From NCBI GenBank assembly GCA_030295235.1, contig AP026124.1, positions 1,922,001 to 1,986,000 on the forward strand: DNA of 64,000 nucleotides, in the 5' to 3' direction. The notes below the pieces were generated by a model that was not told the origin of the DNA, made no database searches, and saw only the letters and a program-made list of their open reading frames with translations. The translations under genes and the position numbers were made by a program. Below are positions 43,755-55,513 of this stretch, piece after piece; positions within the stretch are counted from its first letter, which is position 1, and each line of letters starts with the position of its first letter. Source of the stretch: Fistulifera solaris. Taxonomy: Eukaryota > Bacillariophyta > Bacillariophyceae > Naviculales > Stauroneidaceae.

Positions 43755-43834
43755 ATTTTAATAAGCTATTAAAGACTCAGTATCTATAATAAACGGTTTC
43801 ATACAAACACTGTGCTTGGCTGACACTAATTCAA

Positions 43835-45856
43835 TTACTGATTTGAAAGCTCAGGGACTTTCACACGGGCTACATTCTTCACTTTTTCTGACCAATAATC
43901 TCCAACTTCTTTCATCTTTGATTGCCAGTAGTTTTCGTTTTCCATCATCAGCTTTGCGGATCGGTCTATTTCATCTTGAAGAGCTTTGACTTGACAAGCA
44001 CTTTCTACTTGGTACTCCAGCTGTAGAGCTTCTAATTCAGCGCACTGCCTCTGAAAGGCAGCAATTTGCTCCTCCAGAGCAATAGGATCACGTCGAGAGG
44101 CCACTTTGCTTTCCATCGCATCAACCTCGCGTTGTCGTACCGCCAATTTAGCTTTGTGCGTTTCCTCTTCCTCTTCCATCGTTTTCTCGCATTTTGCTGT
44201 CTTTTCTTTCACAATGTGAAGTTGAGCGTCAGCGGCCTTGCACTCGTCATGACTTCGCTGAACCTTATCGAGCATATCTTGATACTTTTCTTTGGTCTCG
44301 TCAATCGTAACCTTGATGGATGCAATGATTTCGTCCAGTTTGGGAGCAACTTCATCTTTAAATGCCACTCCCGTAATCACGGAGTCATTCTTTGCCAGTA
44401 GCTTGTCTTTCTTCAAGACTGCCTTTAGATTGACAAGCTCAGGTCCGTGGGTAGGAACGAGCTGGAGATCTGCAAGTTTGGAATTGTAGTCCACAATGGC
44501 AGCATCAAGAGCATTGCATGCTTCATCAAGGTCTCTCTGGCTGGCTGTCAGTGTCTCCTTCCGCTTATCACGAAGAGCACACGATCTATCCATAGCTTCA
44601 TTCAAACCTTTCAGTTCATTCTCCAGAGCTCGCAGATCGTCAACCGACATTTTCTGACTCGAAATCTCGTCTTTCAAGGATTGAATGTGCCCGTTCATCT
44701 TCTCCAATTGCTCATTCGTCTTCTCCAATTCAGATGTTCGTTCTTTGATTTTCTGCTCAAGGTTGCACTTGTGCTCATCCATTTGACGAACCAAATCATG
44801 GTACTGCTCAAGTTCCGTTGCGTATTCTTCTCTTTTTGCGTGTAAGATGAAAGACTAAACAAAAGCGAGTGCAGAGTCAGATATGGTGGGTGTCAAATCA
44901 CAAGTTGGTTTAACACCATGATTGAACTTACTCTTGAGAATCGTTCGTGAGATCCGCGATGCGCTCCACAATGGTTGCATTCAATTCGGTGACACGTTCA
45001 ACCTCCTGCATAAGAAACTGGTTGTCACGATCAATGCCTTCTGCCAACTGGAATTCGAGCTCTTCTCTGAGTTTTGAATCTCCGTTCATGTAGGCCTCGT
45101 ATCCGTGAAACAAGTACTCAAAGAACATTTTGGATGCTTTCGCATCCAGATCCTCATAGCTTTCGAAAGGCTTATCTTCCACATTTTCCTTGTTGGCAAG
45201 TTTGCACTGAATGTGTTCGACCAACCAAGCCAAAGCAGCGAGTAACGCGGGCCAAGTGTGCGGAGAACCCGCAGCGACGAGCGCAGTCTTGGACACGTTG
45301 AAGGGGTAACCGAGACACTTGAAACTGAGAAAGACTTCGTCCTCGAATTTGAGTTCGCCTCTCTGAAAGTTCGGATCAATGAGACGCAACATGAACGTGC
45401 AAATGTTTTTAAAGTCCTTGGCAGAGGGGCGCGTCAGCGTTTTCGTCGAGACCGGACTATCGTATCGGAAGTCGAGAAGGAAGGTGAGCAAGTCCTTGAT
45501 ACACTTTTGCTGAAACGCCTTTTCTGTAATAGGACGAGTGTCTACTTTGGCGGCTGCCGCAGGAGGAGGGATGAGAGACGGTCGGCCTCCAATACTCGCA
45601 CGGCCCCCCATGCTTTTGCGACGACTCGAAGCGGTGGTGGCGGTAACTCCAGGACTGGGCGGCACCATGTTCTCACGTCCGTCAATTCGAGGAAGCATTG
45701 ATTTGCGAGAGCGAGGGGTTTGGGGATTTTGTTCGCACTGGGCGAGGGTTGAGCAGAAGGCCCTCCTACTGACATTCGTCTGCGTTGATTGGCTGACCCC
45801 GTTGGAATGGGCCCCAGCGTCATGCGGCGGTTGGGCGTCTGAAACGATGAAGGCAT
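43835..45856 (-). CDS. NDC80: Kinetochore protein NDC80/HEC1
   Basis: Exons 45856-44932 and 44831-43835 with an intron using GTAAGT and the weak acceptor CAAAAAG (a TTTAG acceptor further up does not keep frame). The N-tail is basic and Ser/Pro/Arg-rich, as in the Aurora-regulated microtubule-binding tail (PNRRMTLG, RRRMSVGG). The CH domain follows: KDLLTFLLDFRYDSPVSTKTLTRPSAKDF, FEDEVFLSFKCLGYPF, HTWPALLAALAWLVEHI. After residue 280 the protein is a long coiled coil with one shorter break, ending in the SPC24/25-binding region. Total about 640 residues. One C is missing in the run at 45715-45718 (NKIPKP to RSRKSMLPRIDG). No other NDC80-complex gene is nearby. Confidence 0.92.
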
Positions 45857-46354
45857 GGCTAGATAGTTCGACGTTTGCCAGAGAATAAACTTTTCGAATT
45901 AAGACGGTTACTTCAGTTCAGTGCAACTGATGAGAACGAACGCGAAGATCGTCAAAATGCTATTGCAAATTGTATCTCTACTTCGTGTCACGCAATTTTT
46001 GTGAAACAATCTCGGTGTTACGAAGGAGCGGTCGGCGCGCAGATACTTAGCGTAGATTTCGATATAACATATCCTCACATGGATAGAACTAAAGTCGTAA
46101 ATAAACATGTCGCAGAGACGACGGGCGGGACTCTGACGTCAAAATGAATTAGAATTAGACGCCATCAAGGTTAAGAATAAGTTTATCGCACACGCGCGCG
46201 AAAATAATGAAAGGCGAGATCGGCGTCACCGCAAGATGCATTCTCGTCCGCGTTTTCATCTCGTCCAACCAAATCAGAATGCAATCACAATACAAACTAG
46301 CAAAGCCAGATCGCAAAGCCATAACTATCAACATCTTTCAGGTAATCCAACAAC
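45857..46354. other. Divergent intergenic region
   Basis: Promoters of NDC80 and MAM33. Has a CRE-like TGACGTCA at 46134-46141, about 214 bp before the MAM33 start. No gene is seen. Confidence 0.4.
46134..46141. promoter_or_regulatory. CRE-like TGACGTCA
   Basis: Second perfect TGACGTCA in the window, in the NDC80/MAM33 divergent promoter. Confidence 0.3.
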
Positions 46355-47104
46355 ATGAGCAAGTTCATTGCATCGACGCTTCTCCGTTCACGTCTGTCTC
46401 AGCACTTGACGACGAAAAGTGCCATCCTTCCTCACCTGATGGTGAGAAGCGCTACTCGCACGGCGACTTTGTTGCCAAAGATGCCAACGCGGGCAATGTC
46501 CGGAGAAGCCCGACAGACCCTTGTGGATATCCTAGGACGAGAGCACGCCGAAGAGATCGAGAATGAAAGTACCACCATGCCGGAGGACTTGGGGTCCTTG
46601 AAGAAGACTCTAGAGAACGAGCACGGTTGGAAAATTGTCGACGATGGTGCCATGACCAAACTATACCGCACCATCGGCTCTTCGAAAGTTCAAGTTACTT
46701 TCCACTGTCAAGATGCGGTCGAAATGGATGACGAGGAAGATTTCGATGAGGAGGCCATCGAAGCCGCGGCTCCGGTACGATTCACCGTGACCGTCACAAA
46801 AGCTGGAAAGACTCTAGCCATGACTTGTATCACCACCGAAGATCTTTCCGTGTCAATTCAGAACATTGTTAACACGTCCGATCAGCAGGCTGAAACTATG
46901 CTCCGTGAAAATGTGATTCCATCCGATGTTTACCAAGGACCCGAGTTTGTGGAGCTTGCGGAAGATCTACAGGATGCATTCCACAACTATTTGATCGAAG
47001 ACGTGGGTATCGGATCAGACTTTGTTTCTTTCGTTTCGATGTACTGTGACTTTAAGGAGCAGACGGAGTATGTCAACTTTTGGAGGACACGAAAGCGATT
47101 TTGA
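46355..47104 (+). CDS. MAM33: Mitochondrial acidic matrix protein MAM33/p32 (C1QBP)
   Basis: 249 residues. A basic Ser/Arg/Thr-rich presequence of about 45 residues (FIASTLLRSRLSQHL, VRSATRTATLL) directs it to mitochondria. The mature protein has the p32 fold: the conserved acidic strand-loop DAVEMDDEEDFDEEA, then VRFTVTVTKAGKTL, and the C-terminal helices YQGPEFVELAEDLQDAF, LIEDVGIGSDFVSFV and QTEYVNFWRTRKRF. p32 proteins form doughnut trimers and support mitochondrial translation and ribosome assembly. The sequence is complete and lies in a single exon. Confidence 0.92.
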   Translation: MSKFIASTLLRSRLSQHLTTKSAILPHLMVRSATRTATLLPKMPTRAMSGEARQTLVDILGREHAEEIENESTTMPEDLGSLKKTLENEHGWKIVDDGAMTKLYRTIGSSKVQVTFHCQDAVEMDDEEDFDEEAIEAAAPVRFTVTVTKAGKTLAMTCITTEDLSVSIQNIVNTSDQQAETMLRENVIPSDVYQGPEFVELAEDLQDAFHNYLIEDVGIGSDFVSFVSMYCDFKEQTEYVNFWRTRKRF

Positions 47105-47411
47105 GTTAATTCAAAGATTGTATTTCAAATGAAATTAGGTTAGACAATAAAGCTGATAGTTATACACCAGAAGAAAAAAGCGTTATCATCACAACAAATC
47201 CTAGAATTGCAAGCATCAAACAAGTAAGCGCTCATAATAGTTGAAAAATGAACACGAACAAAACTATTGGACAACATAGACCCCTGACTGAAAGTCCAGT
47301 CACGAGGCAAGGTCGCTTACACTTTCACTTATAGTGGTTGGTTCCACTTTAAATAAGCAACAACAAAAAATGAAACGCATGTCGAAAAAAATTAACAATA
47401 AAAAGTGCACC

Positions 47412-48494
47412 ATGAGAATCCACCAACTGATCTCATCGACCGTGCGGCTCTGCATTGTCCTTTCGAGTCTGTTTGATCGTTCCTTATCCTTTACTGCAGC
47501 CGGCCGTCCAGCGCGAAGGCCAATGAGTGCATCGGCTTTTAACGACGAGCTCGCATCGACAACCTCACTCGGTTCGTTGCGCGATGAAGTTCTCGATCAA
47601 ATTCTGGAAGTTGCCATTGAAGCTTCAAAGAAAGCGGGTGCTATCATTTTAGGCAATGCGGGAGGTGCTGAAATCACGGAACGAAAAGCGAACAGTCGGG
47701 ATCTTTTAACATTGATCGATCCTCTATGTGAGAAGGTACGTTAACCGTTTCTCCTATTGTTCTTTTCTTTGCGGAACACACTTCAATAACTAATTCGGCA
47801 ACAAAACAAAATAGACAATCCGTGAGACAGTTTTGGAATCATTTCCTTACCACAGCTTTCTGGGTGAGGAAGATGTACCCCCGGACCCGAGGCCAGTGCC
47901 GCTGCTCTGGACGCTCGATTGGCGGACGATGCGAATTGGTTGTGGATTGTCGATCCCATTGATGGGACCACGAATTTCGCGCATGGTATGCCTCTTTGCA
48001 TGCCATCGGTGGCGGCTACCTATAAGGGAGAAGTTGTCGTGGGGGTCATTTACGATTGTCATCGCGACGAATTGTTTACCGCTGTAAAAGGGCGTGGAGC
48101 GTACATGAACAAAGAACGCATTTACGTAGGAAAACAATCTACTGTGGGAGACGCTATTGTTGCCATGGGATCACCACCCGGTGAAACGAGTATGGAAATG
48201 AGTCTGAAAGGAGTGAACGCCCTCATGCCGAAAGTGCGAACGATTCGAATGTTGGGAAGTGCCGCCATCATGCTAGCATGGGTTGCGAATGGCCGACTCA
48301 CGTGCTATTGGGAGTACGATCTCAGTTCATGGGATACTGCTGCCGGTGCTTTGTTGGTCGCAGAAGCTGGAGGTAAATTTACCGATCTTGCTGGCAATGA
48401 ATTTTCGCTGCGCAATCGGAAAATCTGCGCAAGCAATGGACTAGTACATGACGATATACTGAAGATACTACGAGACGATGCGGGTATTGTGTAA
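47412..48494 (+). CDS. Inositol monophosphatase family, plastid-targeted
   Basis: Exons 47412-47735 and 47815-48494 (intron GTACGT...AAATAG, phase 0). ATG 47412 gives a signal peptide ([21 protein letters not shown]) followed by F and a basic transit region (AAGRPARRP), the diatom plastid pattern. Catalytic motifs: [19 protein letters not shown] and [15 protein letters not shown], all intact for Mg2+ binding. The family hydrolyses inositol phosphates, but also galactose-1-phosphate, histidinol-phosphate or PAP; in plastids VTC4/IMPL-type enzymes are known, so the substrate is uncertain. One C is missing in the C5 run at 47878-47882 ([18 protein letters not shown] bridges it). About 335 residues. 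Confidence 0.86.
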
Positions 48495-48545
48495 AATATC
48501 AAAGTCGAAAGCAGTGCATAAGATTGAGTAATGTTAATTTCAAAG

Positions 48546-49622
48546 TCATTCATCGTCCACGAGCACACTTTCTTCTTCCTCAACATCCTCATCCTCGCCA
48601 CCCCCCTCTTCGACGACATCTTTTGCCTCGGTGGCAGCCTCATCATCTTCCTCTTCCATGACTTCTTCTTGAGAATCAGTAGCCTCCTCTTCTTCATTTT
48701 CATCCTCAACAACCTCTGCTTCTTCCTCTGTGTCCGTGACCGAGATTGTCTCTGTTTCCGGAACTTGACTTTCATGCATTCGCGTCAATGGAGACGGTGT
48801 TTTAAATGGCCGTTCGAGATTGCGCCCCAAGCCGTAGACTTGAAATAAGGGACTGTAAATGAGATTGGCAAGTCCAAGGATAGACTGAATAATCAATGGC
48901 TGCACCTGTCCCATTTTGAAATGCAATATCCACATGAAAAGCATATTGAAAATCATTCCACTTTGCATGGATCGAATTTGCTTCAAATCGTATTCAAGTA
49001 CTGTCGATTTGGACGAGAGAAACGAGGACGCCAACGACTTCATCATGGCGTTGCTCCCCGTTTCGTCTCCCAGTTGCGATTGCAAGACCGACGTCAAGGG
49101 GCTTTTCAGTTCGATCGGGGTTCGATCATTCTGTGAAACCGCTTGGATCCGTGCGTATAATAGAAATAGCTGATAACAAACCAAGAACGCCACAAAAGCA
49201 AATCGAGCCAATTTGACCACCATAGGACTGAACAAATCCACTTTCCGTGCCAGTAACATGACTCCAATACTCGCGTATAAGTTTAACATAGGAGATGGAA
49301 CCAATGGTTCATCATATTTCTCTACATTCATTTCGATTTGTACGCCGCTGTCGACGACATCCTCTTCGTCTTCCTCCTCATCTTCCGTGTCAGATTCCTC
49401 TTCTTCTTCCTCCTCCTCTGTAGAAGAAGAACCTCCACGGATATCCATTATTCTTCTGGCCAGAGAAATAGTTTGTTGTTGTCCCCAAAGATTTGATGAC
49501 ACCACAAATGAATGTCGCGAAGCAGAAACAGCATTCGTCGTCGATGCCCAGAAAAGAGTCAATGCGAGCAGTGCAAGAAATTTCCCCCAACATGAAGAAG
49601 AATGAATCCGCGATGCACCCAT
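48546..49622 (-). CDS. SND3: SND3/PHO88-like ER protein with acidic extensions
   Basis: 358 residues from ATG 49622. The PHO88 core is clear: SPMLNLYASIGVMLLARKVDLFSPMVV, then a hydrophobic AFVAFLVCYQLFLLY, VLEYDLKQIRSMQSGMIF, MWILHFKMGQVQPLIIQSI and a closing GRNLERPFKTPSP, in the same order as yeast Pho88. Yeast Snd3/Pho88 is an ER membrane subunit of the SRP-independent insertion route. Two unusual parts flank it: an N-terminal signal peptide (FLALLALTLFWASTTNA) with a Glu/Asp-rich stretch after it, and a long acidic C-terminal tail (over 60 residues). The signal peptide could put it in the ER or plastid-associated ER. An upstream in-frame ATG (49838) is less likely. Confidence 0.8.
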   Translation of the reverse strand: MGASRIHSSSCWGKFLALLALTLFWASTTNAVSASRHSFVVSSNLWGQQQTISLARRIMDIRGGSSSTEEEEEEEESDTEDEEEDEEDVVDSGVQIEMNVEKYDEPLVPSPMLNLYASIGVMLLARKVDLFSPMVVKLARFAFVAFLVCYQLFLLYARIQAVSQNDRTPIELKSPLTSVLQSQLGDETGSNAMMKSLASSFLSSKSTVLEYDLKQIRSMQSGMIFNMLFMWILHFKMGQVQPLIIQSILGLANLIYSPLFQVYGLGRNLERPFKTPSPLTRMHESQVPETETISVTDTEEEAEVVEDENEEEEATDSQEEVMEEEDDEAATEAKDVVEEGGGEDEDVEEEESVLVDDE

Positions 49623-50091
49623 TCTTTTAATTGAAGCTTTTGGATTGTGTAGTAAAAACGAAGGGATGAAAAGGATTCTATTAAAGGTACGATTGTCGAA
49701 GCAGATGATGCTTGTTGTCGTTATCCACGACGAAATCTTTGGAAAGCCGCAGCCAGGACGAAAACGCAAATTTTTCCTGACAAAATCCCCTTGTAGAATC
49801 CGACGGATTTTACTTAATAGAACGAGAGAGTGTGACATGGATTTTGTTTATGGTTTTCTCTTAGACAGTTGAATAACCTTAAGTTTATGGGACATACCAT
49901 CTTCCCTTTATGGTTTTAGACCACATAATAATATTATTATTTGACAAGACTCCAAAAGTGGTTTTGGAAAATTAAATAAAATCCATGTAAATTGCTGTCG
50001 TTTTACTCAGTAGAATGAATCCGTGAAATTCTACAAGGGGATTTGATTGAAAAAATAATGAAGAATTGCGCGCTACACCTCTCATCCATTC
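49623..50091. other. Divergent promoter with inverted-repeat element
   Basis: Between SND3 (minus) and the PNPOx-like gene (plus). Mostly filled by the inverted repeat at 49769-50059. Confidence 0.6.
49769..50059. repeat. 290-bp inverted-repeat (MITE-like) element
   Basis: Imperfect terminal inverted repeats of about 75 bp: left from about 49769, right to about 50059. The arms share AATCCCCTTGTAGAAT exactly, then ACGGAT, TACTnAnTAnAACGA and ACATGGATTTT in the same order on opposite strands. The centre is AT-rich with AATAATATTATTATT. No coding frame lies inside. It could be a small nonautonomous DNA element or a promoter hairpin. No target-site duplication is obvious. Confidence 0.6.
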
Positions 50092-50979
50092 ATGCTTGTT
50101 GTTAATTCATCCATTCCGTTATCTTACAACATCATGCCTTCCACAAGCAGTCTTCGACTCGTTTGTTTCTATCTCAGCTCCATCACAGTACACGGGTTAA
50201 GACCTTCTTTAGCTCAATCAAGTCATCTTATTCGCAACATGTCGAGCAACAATAGCAACGAAGCTTTCGGAGTCGGACAAATTGACATTGGTCAACAAGA
50301 AGACGACGACATCGACAACAATTGGGATCATGCTCCGCGAAAATCCTGGAGAGAATTGCTGGAAATTTCTAACAACCGATCTCGAAAAATTCGTGGTTCA
50401 AATTATGTACAAATTGCGACGGTCGATCCAGAAACGAAAACACCCCGCTGTCGTTGTGTCGTCTTTCGCGGCTTTCAAGATATGCCCACCGATCATCCCT
50501 TTGCTTCCTTTTCCGGTCCATCCTCTTGTATTTTACGCATGTGCACCGACAATCGATCCCAAAAAGTCCAACAAGCCGTCCAGGAACCGACGGCCGAAGT
50601 GGTTTGGTGGTTTCCGAAAACGAGTGAACAATATCGAATTCGGGGTGAATTACTCTTTGTGGGAGGAGAAGGAAAATTCCAGTACGATCACGACGAACAC
50701 TTGATAATAGCGAGAAAGCAATTGTGGGGGAATATGAGTGATGCCGCTCGTGAAAGTTTCTTGGAAGACGCCGTACCCGGACAAGCGTATCGTCCGGCCC
50801 AACAGGCTGTACCGATTGGTGGTCGCGATCAGGATGGCAAGGTCGTCCCTCCACCGAATCACTTCTTGCTCATGCTTCTGAAACCCTCCTATGTAGACTA
50901 TTTGAGACTGACAAATCAATACCGACAAGTGGATGTGTACGACAATGGCCACTGGTCTTCGGAACGGGTGAATCCGTAG
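50092..50979 (+). CDS. Pyridoxamine-phosphate-oxidase-like flavoprotein (Alr4036 type)
   Basis: 295 residues; ATG 50092, with a second ATG at 50134 starting a Leu-rich leader (LRLVCFYLSSITVHG). The domain opens with DHAPRKSWRELLEISNNRSRKI, then the strand YVQIATVDPETKTPRCRCVVFRGF, and LRMCTDNRSQKVQQA...EVVWWFPKTSEQYRIRGEL. This is the split-barrel FMN-binding arrangement of the Alr4036/PNPOx-like family common in cyanobacteria and plants. FMN-binding Arg/Lys and the barrel are present, but the PNPOx C-terminal dimerisation domain replaced by HFLLMLLKPSYVDYLRL means true pyridoxamine oxidase activity is uncertain. Convergent with RPC1, 64 bp apart. Confidence 0.78.
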   Translation: MLVVNSSIPLSYNIMPSTSSLRLVCFYLSSITVHGLRPSLAQSSHLIRNMSSNNSNEAFGVGQIDIGQQEDDDIDNNWDHAPRKSWRELLEISNNRSRKIRGSNYVQIATVDPETKTPRCRCVVFRGFQDMPTDHPFASFSGPSSCILRMCTDNRSQKVQQAVQEPTAEVVWWFPKTSEQYRIRGELLFVGGEGKFQYDHDEHLIIARKQLWGNMSDAARESFLEDAVPGQAYRPAQQAVPIGGRDQDGKVVPPPNHFLLMLLKPSYVDYLRLTNQYRQVDVYDNGHWSSERVNP

Positions 50980-51043
50980 TTCATTAATCTTAGGAATAAA
51001 GCCATAATTCTTGAAAAAAGGCTCTTGTATTCATTCTGATCCA

Positions 51044-54000
51044 CTAGGGCATGCACTTCCAAAACAGCGATGGCAAGCCAGTGCCCACGGGTACTTCCAT
51101 TCCCATAATGATGCACTCGCTGACACCCACAATGGCATCGGTGCGACCGTGTACGGCGGCGTCGAACAAATGGTCGGTGGTCTTTTCAAACGAAGCCAAC
51201 ATCAGAACACTCTCTCGCATTTTGGAGACACCAAATCGAGTAATCCCTAACACCTCTCCTTTAAAGGTCATGACATCTGATAAAAGTAGCAAATGACGTG
51301 TATCAATTCCGATACCATAGGCACTCATGATATTCCAGATTTCGGCCGAGATTTGAGTGCGGGCTGCCTCGACACCCAACACTGTTTCAACCTCAAGAAT
51401 GTGATTCGTTGTCGTGTTCAGGCCATCAATACCCGGACAACCGATCACTTCCGCCAGTCCATAGCCCTCCATCAGCAGATTGTAGCGAACGATTCCGTTC
51501 TTTTCACTTTCGTTGATCACGGCTCGATTCACGGATGGGATGCCTTGTACAATAACTTCCGGCAAAACGGTTTTTAGCATTTGCATCGTAAAGTACTCAG
51601 AAGTTGCTTTCTTCTCTGATCGCGATGTTCGGCCTGTGTGGCTCGGAACCATAACGCGTAGTTTCGCGTTCGACCCTTTCTTCACCAGCACGTGTTCGTC
51701 CTTGAGCTGACGCAAAGTGGCGTTGCGTGTGGTGCCCCGTGTGCCCTTCAAGATGGCATTTCGGACAGAAAACACATCAATATTTAACTTGAGTTGCTCG
51801 ATGGCATCCATATCGAGTTCGATGCTAATGTAGTTTCCTTTCGGTGAATACACTTCTTTCATGCGCTTGGATACTTCCCCCAAAGTCGTCTTCTCGATAC
51901 CAGCTTTGACGATGCGCGCAGCTACTTTGTTGTCCTCCCTTTCGAGTTTTGCCGTAATGATGGGGGTTGAAATGAGTTTGGCCGCATTGATAATCTCCTT
52001 CAGTCTTGGAACTCCCAATGTCACATTCATCGAGCTAATTCCACTAAAATGGAATGTCTACAGACAAAAATTACGGGTGAGTTCACGAAATCGACGGATG
52101 CAAGGCCATCATGAGGAACAAACCTTTAAAGTCATCTGGGTACCTGGCTCACTGATACTCTGGGCTCCGATTGCCCCGATTGCTTCGCCTGGTTCCACGT
52201 AGGCCACTACACACTTTTCCAGCGCGCTGTGCAACAGTATGTCTAGCTGTGTTTCTGTCACTCGGGAACTGTGCCACGTGCGGGAATTTATATCTTCATC
52301 CGACCCCGTTTCTTCGATTAGCTGTTTCTGCTTTGACGCCAGCTTGGCGAAATAGTCCCTGATTTCCTGCAGGAATACTTTGCCAGTCGGCAGTAGATCC
52401 TGAAAACGCTTCTCAAGTAGTATGTCTTCCACTCGATTTATCAAATCATCAGCACGAAGCGCCTCTTCATCGAAACAAGGGTAGGTCTCACGGATACGCA
52501 TTCTCAGTCTCTCAAAATCTACAGGTCGATCACTGTTTTCCATCTTGTCTGGATGTAAACCGTCATCGCCGTATGTGAATTGCACAACAGTGTTCTCACT
52601 ATTTCGAACTGAAGAATCGTACTGCAATGACAGATCTTCCAATGCCTATTGAAGGTGGTGAAAAAAACGCGTGAAAAAACAACAACAAAGAAGTTCATCT
52701 TTCTCTCGGCATTACAACTTACCTTCATCAGCCGTCTTGCCATGTAACCGGTTTCAGCGGTCTTCACAGCCGTATCGACCAAACCTGCAACAAGTAGAGT
52801 TGATCAGTGCCGCATAAACTCAGTGCCGTAGAATGCACTATGCAACTTACCTTCTCTACCTCCCTGCGCATGGAAGAAAAATTCAGTCGGATGCAAGCCG
52901 GAGTAGAACGAATTGGCAACAAAACCTTTGGCTGCCGGTGTTAAGCTATGGTACTCAAAATGCGGGAGCGTGCGATTTACAAATCCGTTTTGGATACGCA
53001 TTCCGCCTACAGCTTGCTGACCCACGCACGCGATCATTTGCGAAATGTTTAACGGACTTCCCTTACTACCACAATCAGCCATGATACGTGGTGTGTTCGA
53101 CCACGGCAACGCTTTCATTGCTTCTTGTCCAGCTGATTCACGCAAGCGACCAAGAATTCCGTTCAGAATCTCTTCTAACGACTGCAAAAGGTCGCATCCT
53201 GGTCGAAGTTCTAGCTCACCGCTTTCGTACTGTCGAATACTGCTTTCAGCCTTTCAGTAATGCGCAGCATCCGTTAGTTATCTTTCCAGGCATTTTAACA
53301 AGAAATAATCTACTTGGTGCTTACCTTTTGATAGCCAGCTTGCAAGATATCATGTTTGATTTGCTGCAGTTTGTCGGAAGGGGTGACATCTGAAATGCCT
53401 ATCGAAAGTCCACAATGCCCGCCCATGAATCTAGAACAAAAATGAGACCAACGATCCATGCATTTTGCGGCCGCATCAACACCAAAATCTCGCAATAGGA
53501 TGAAGACAAGACCTGTCTTGCTGCCATCTCCCAGCGTTTTCTTAGCAACGTTCCCGCTGATGAGCTCTCCGTCACGAAATGAGACCCAGCCATCATTCTT
53601 GCAAAAGTGCTCATTCGAGGCATAATTCTTCTCCCGCGTTTCAAGATTGACTCTAACTTTGGTTGCCCTATTAGGGCTTAGCATCGCCGTAAATACTTGT
53701 TTTCCGGTCCATAGCGCAATGGGTTTCAAAATGGTTGGAGGGGGTAGTTCAATGTCTTCTTCTGCATTGCTGTAGTAAGAAATTAGTTGACAGAACCTTT
53801 CTCTATCATAAAAGCGATTTTTCTGCGTCAGCATATAGGCTGCGGAAAGAAAGTCCTGGCTTGCGGCAACAAGAGGTTCACCATTTCGGGGTGTGATTAG
53901 ATTATTCTTGACGCCCATGAGCAAAGAAGCTTCCGTTCTCGCTTCCTCCGTTTGTGGAAGATGCATATTCATCTCATCACCATCGAAATCGGCATTGTAG

Positions 54001-55513
54001 GGTGCACAAGCGCATGTATTAAAGCGAAACGTCTTCCAATCCAGCACTTTCACCCGATGCGCCATAATGGAGACTTTGTGAAGGGACGGCTGTCGATTGA
54101 AAAGAACGATATCATCGTCTTCCATGTGGCGTTCGACGATATCTCCAATTTTGAGGTTTTTGGCCGCAGCCTCGCGATCACAGAAAGCCAGTGACTTAAC
54201 AAAGTTTCCATCTTTCAAACGAATCATATTCGCCCCAGGATGCACTTCTGGCCCATTTCGGACGAGCCCCCGCAACTTTTGAATATTGTATCGAGACACT
54301 CGTTCAGGATACGTCATGGTGATTGCCACCCGCTTGGGTACGCCAACCTGATCCACCCGCAAGTTGGGGTCGGGCGAAATAACCGTACGTGCCGAAAAAT
54401 CCACACGCTTCCCCGACAAGTTCCCACGAAATCGTCCTTGCTTTCCCTTGAGACGCTGACACAGACCGCGCATCGGCTTGGCTCCCATAGGACGCTGCAT
54501 ACCGGGCATTTCTCCATTGATGTATTGGGCCACTTGCGCTTGCAAAAGTCCCATTCTTCCATGATGGTCCGAGTTTGCGGGCCCTTTGCAGTGCCAGTTC
54601 CAAAGCCACATTGACATCAATAATTTCTTGTAACTTAACCGTCAAATCATCTTCATTACTACCTCCTCCAACGTCCATCGCTACCGACGGTCGAATCGGT
54701 ACAGGCGGAACCAACAAGTGTTTCAGAATCAGATTCTCCGGACGCCCAATCATGGGATCCATCCAGAGCACTTCACAATCCCTATCGGTGATTCTGGAAA
54801 AGAGTGACAACACTTTTGTCGGCAACAAATCTTCATGCGTCATTCCTTTGACAGCCGACTCAATATCGGGATTGTGTTCCATCGTATGCTCAAAATTGGC
54901 CAACAAATCCGCGTACTCATCTTCATCCTTCCATCGTTCGTGCACAATCCGCAACGTCGGCCCACCCGTCACTTTTTTTGACCGTCCCATTGTATTTTCC
55001 ACACGACGGACAAATTCTGACTTTTTTACAATTATCGACGAGTCGCTTAAAGAGTCCCGCCTTGCCCAAGGCATCGGTTTTGGGATTCCGCATCCGCTGC
55101 AAATGAATGTCACGTTCGGTATCGGCCAAAAGGACTCGCGCACACGATTTGCAAACACACTGCAACAAATGCAGTGTATGTCGGAAGAATCCAATATGAA
55201 AGACGGGCAATGCCAACTTAATGTAACCAAAATGTCCCGCACAATCGACCAATTTCTTTTTGCACGTCGCACAGGACGACAGTTTGTCCGAGACGCCCAA
55301 ACGGGGATCGAGACATCCCCCGGGGGCCGGGGTCCGACTGGGCATACGAAACAAATCGCGACTGGAGACTTGAAATTCCGCCAGTCGTTGCATTTCGCTG
55401 GGTGACAGTATACCGAATTGCAAGTGCGAGATTCGTTTGGGCATGATGTCACCTTTGACGAGTCCTTTGCTGCCCTCCGGGTCGTCGTGTTCTTTGACTT
55501 TTAATTGCATCAT
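51044..55513 (-). CDS. POLR3A: RNA polymerase III largest subunit RPC1
   Basis: About 1,400 residues with short introns near 53280-53324, 52804-52850, 52650-52740 and 52058-52123. Zinc site near the start (CATCKKKLVDCAGHFGYIKL). Catalytic NADFDGDEMNMHLPQ near 53980. Bridge and trigger regions: GSKGSPLNISQM, FFHAQGGREG with VDTAVKTAETGYMARRLMK, VEPGEAIGAIGAQSISEPGTQMTLK. The tail HLFDAAVHGRTDAIVGVSECIIMG is specific for Pol III, and there is no heptad CTD. It transcribes tRNA and 5S genes; the tRNA-Leu here is such a target. Length errors: one extra A at 54973-54979, one missing base at 54585-54587 and one at 54544-54547. Start ATG 55513. Confidence 0.95.
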
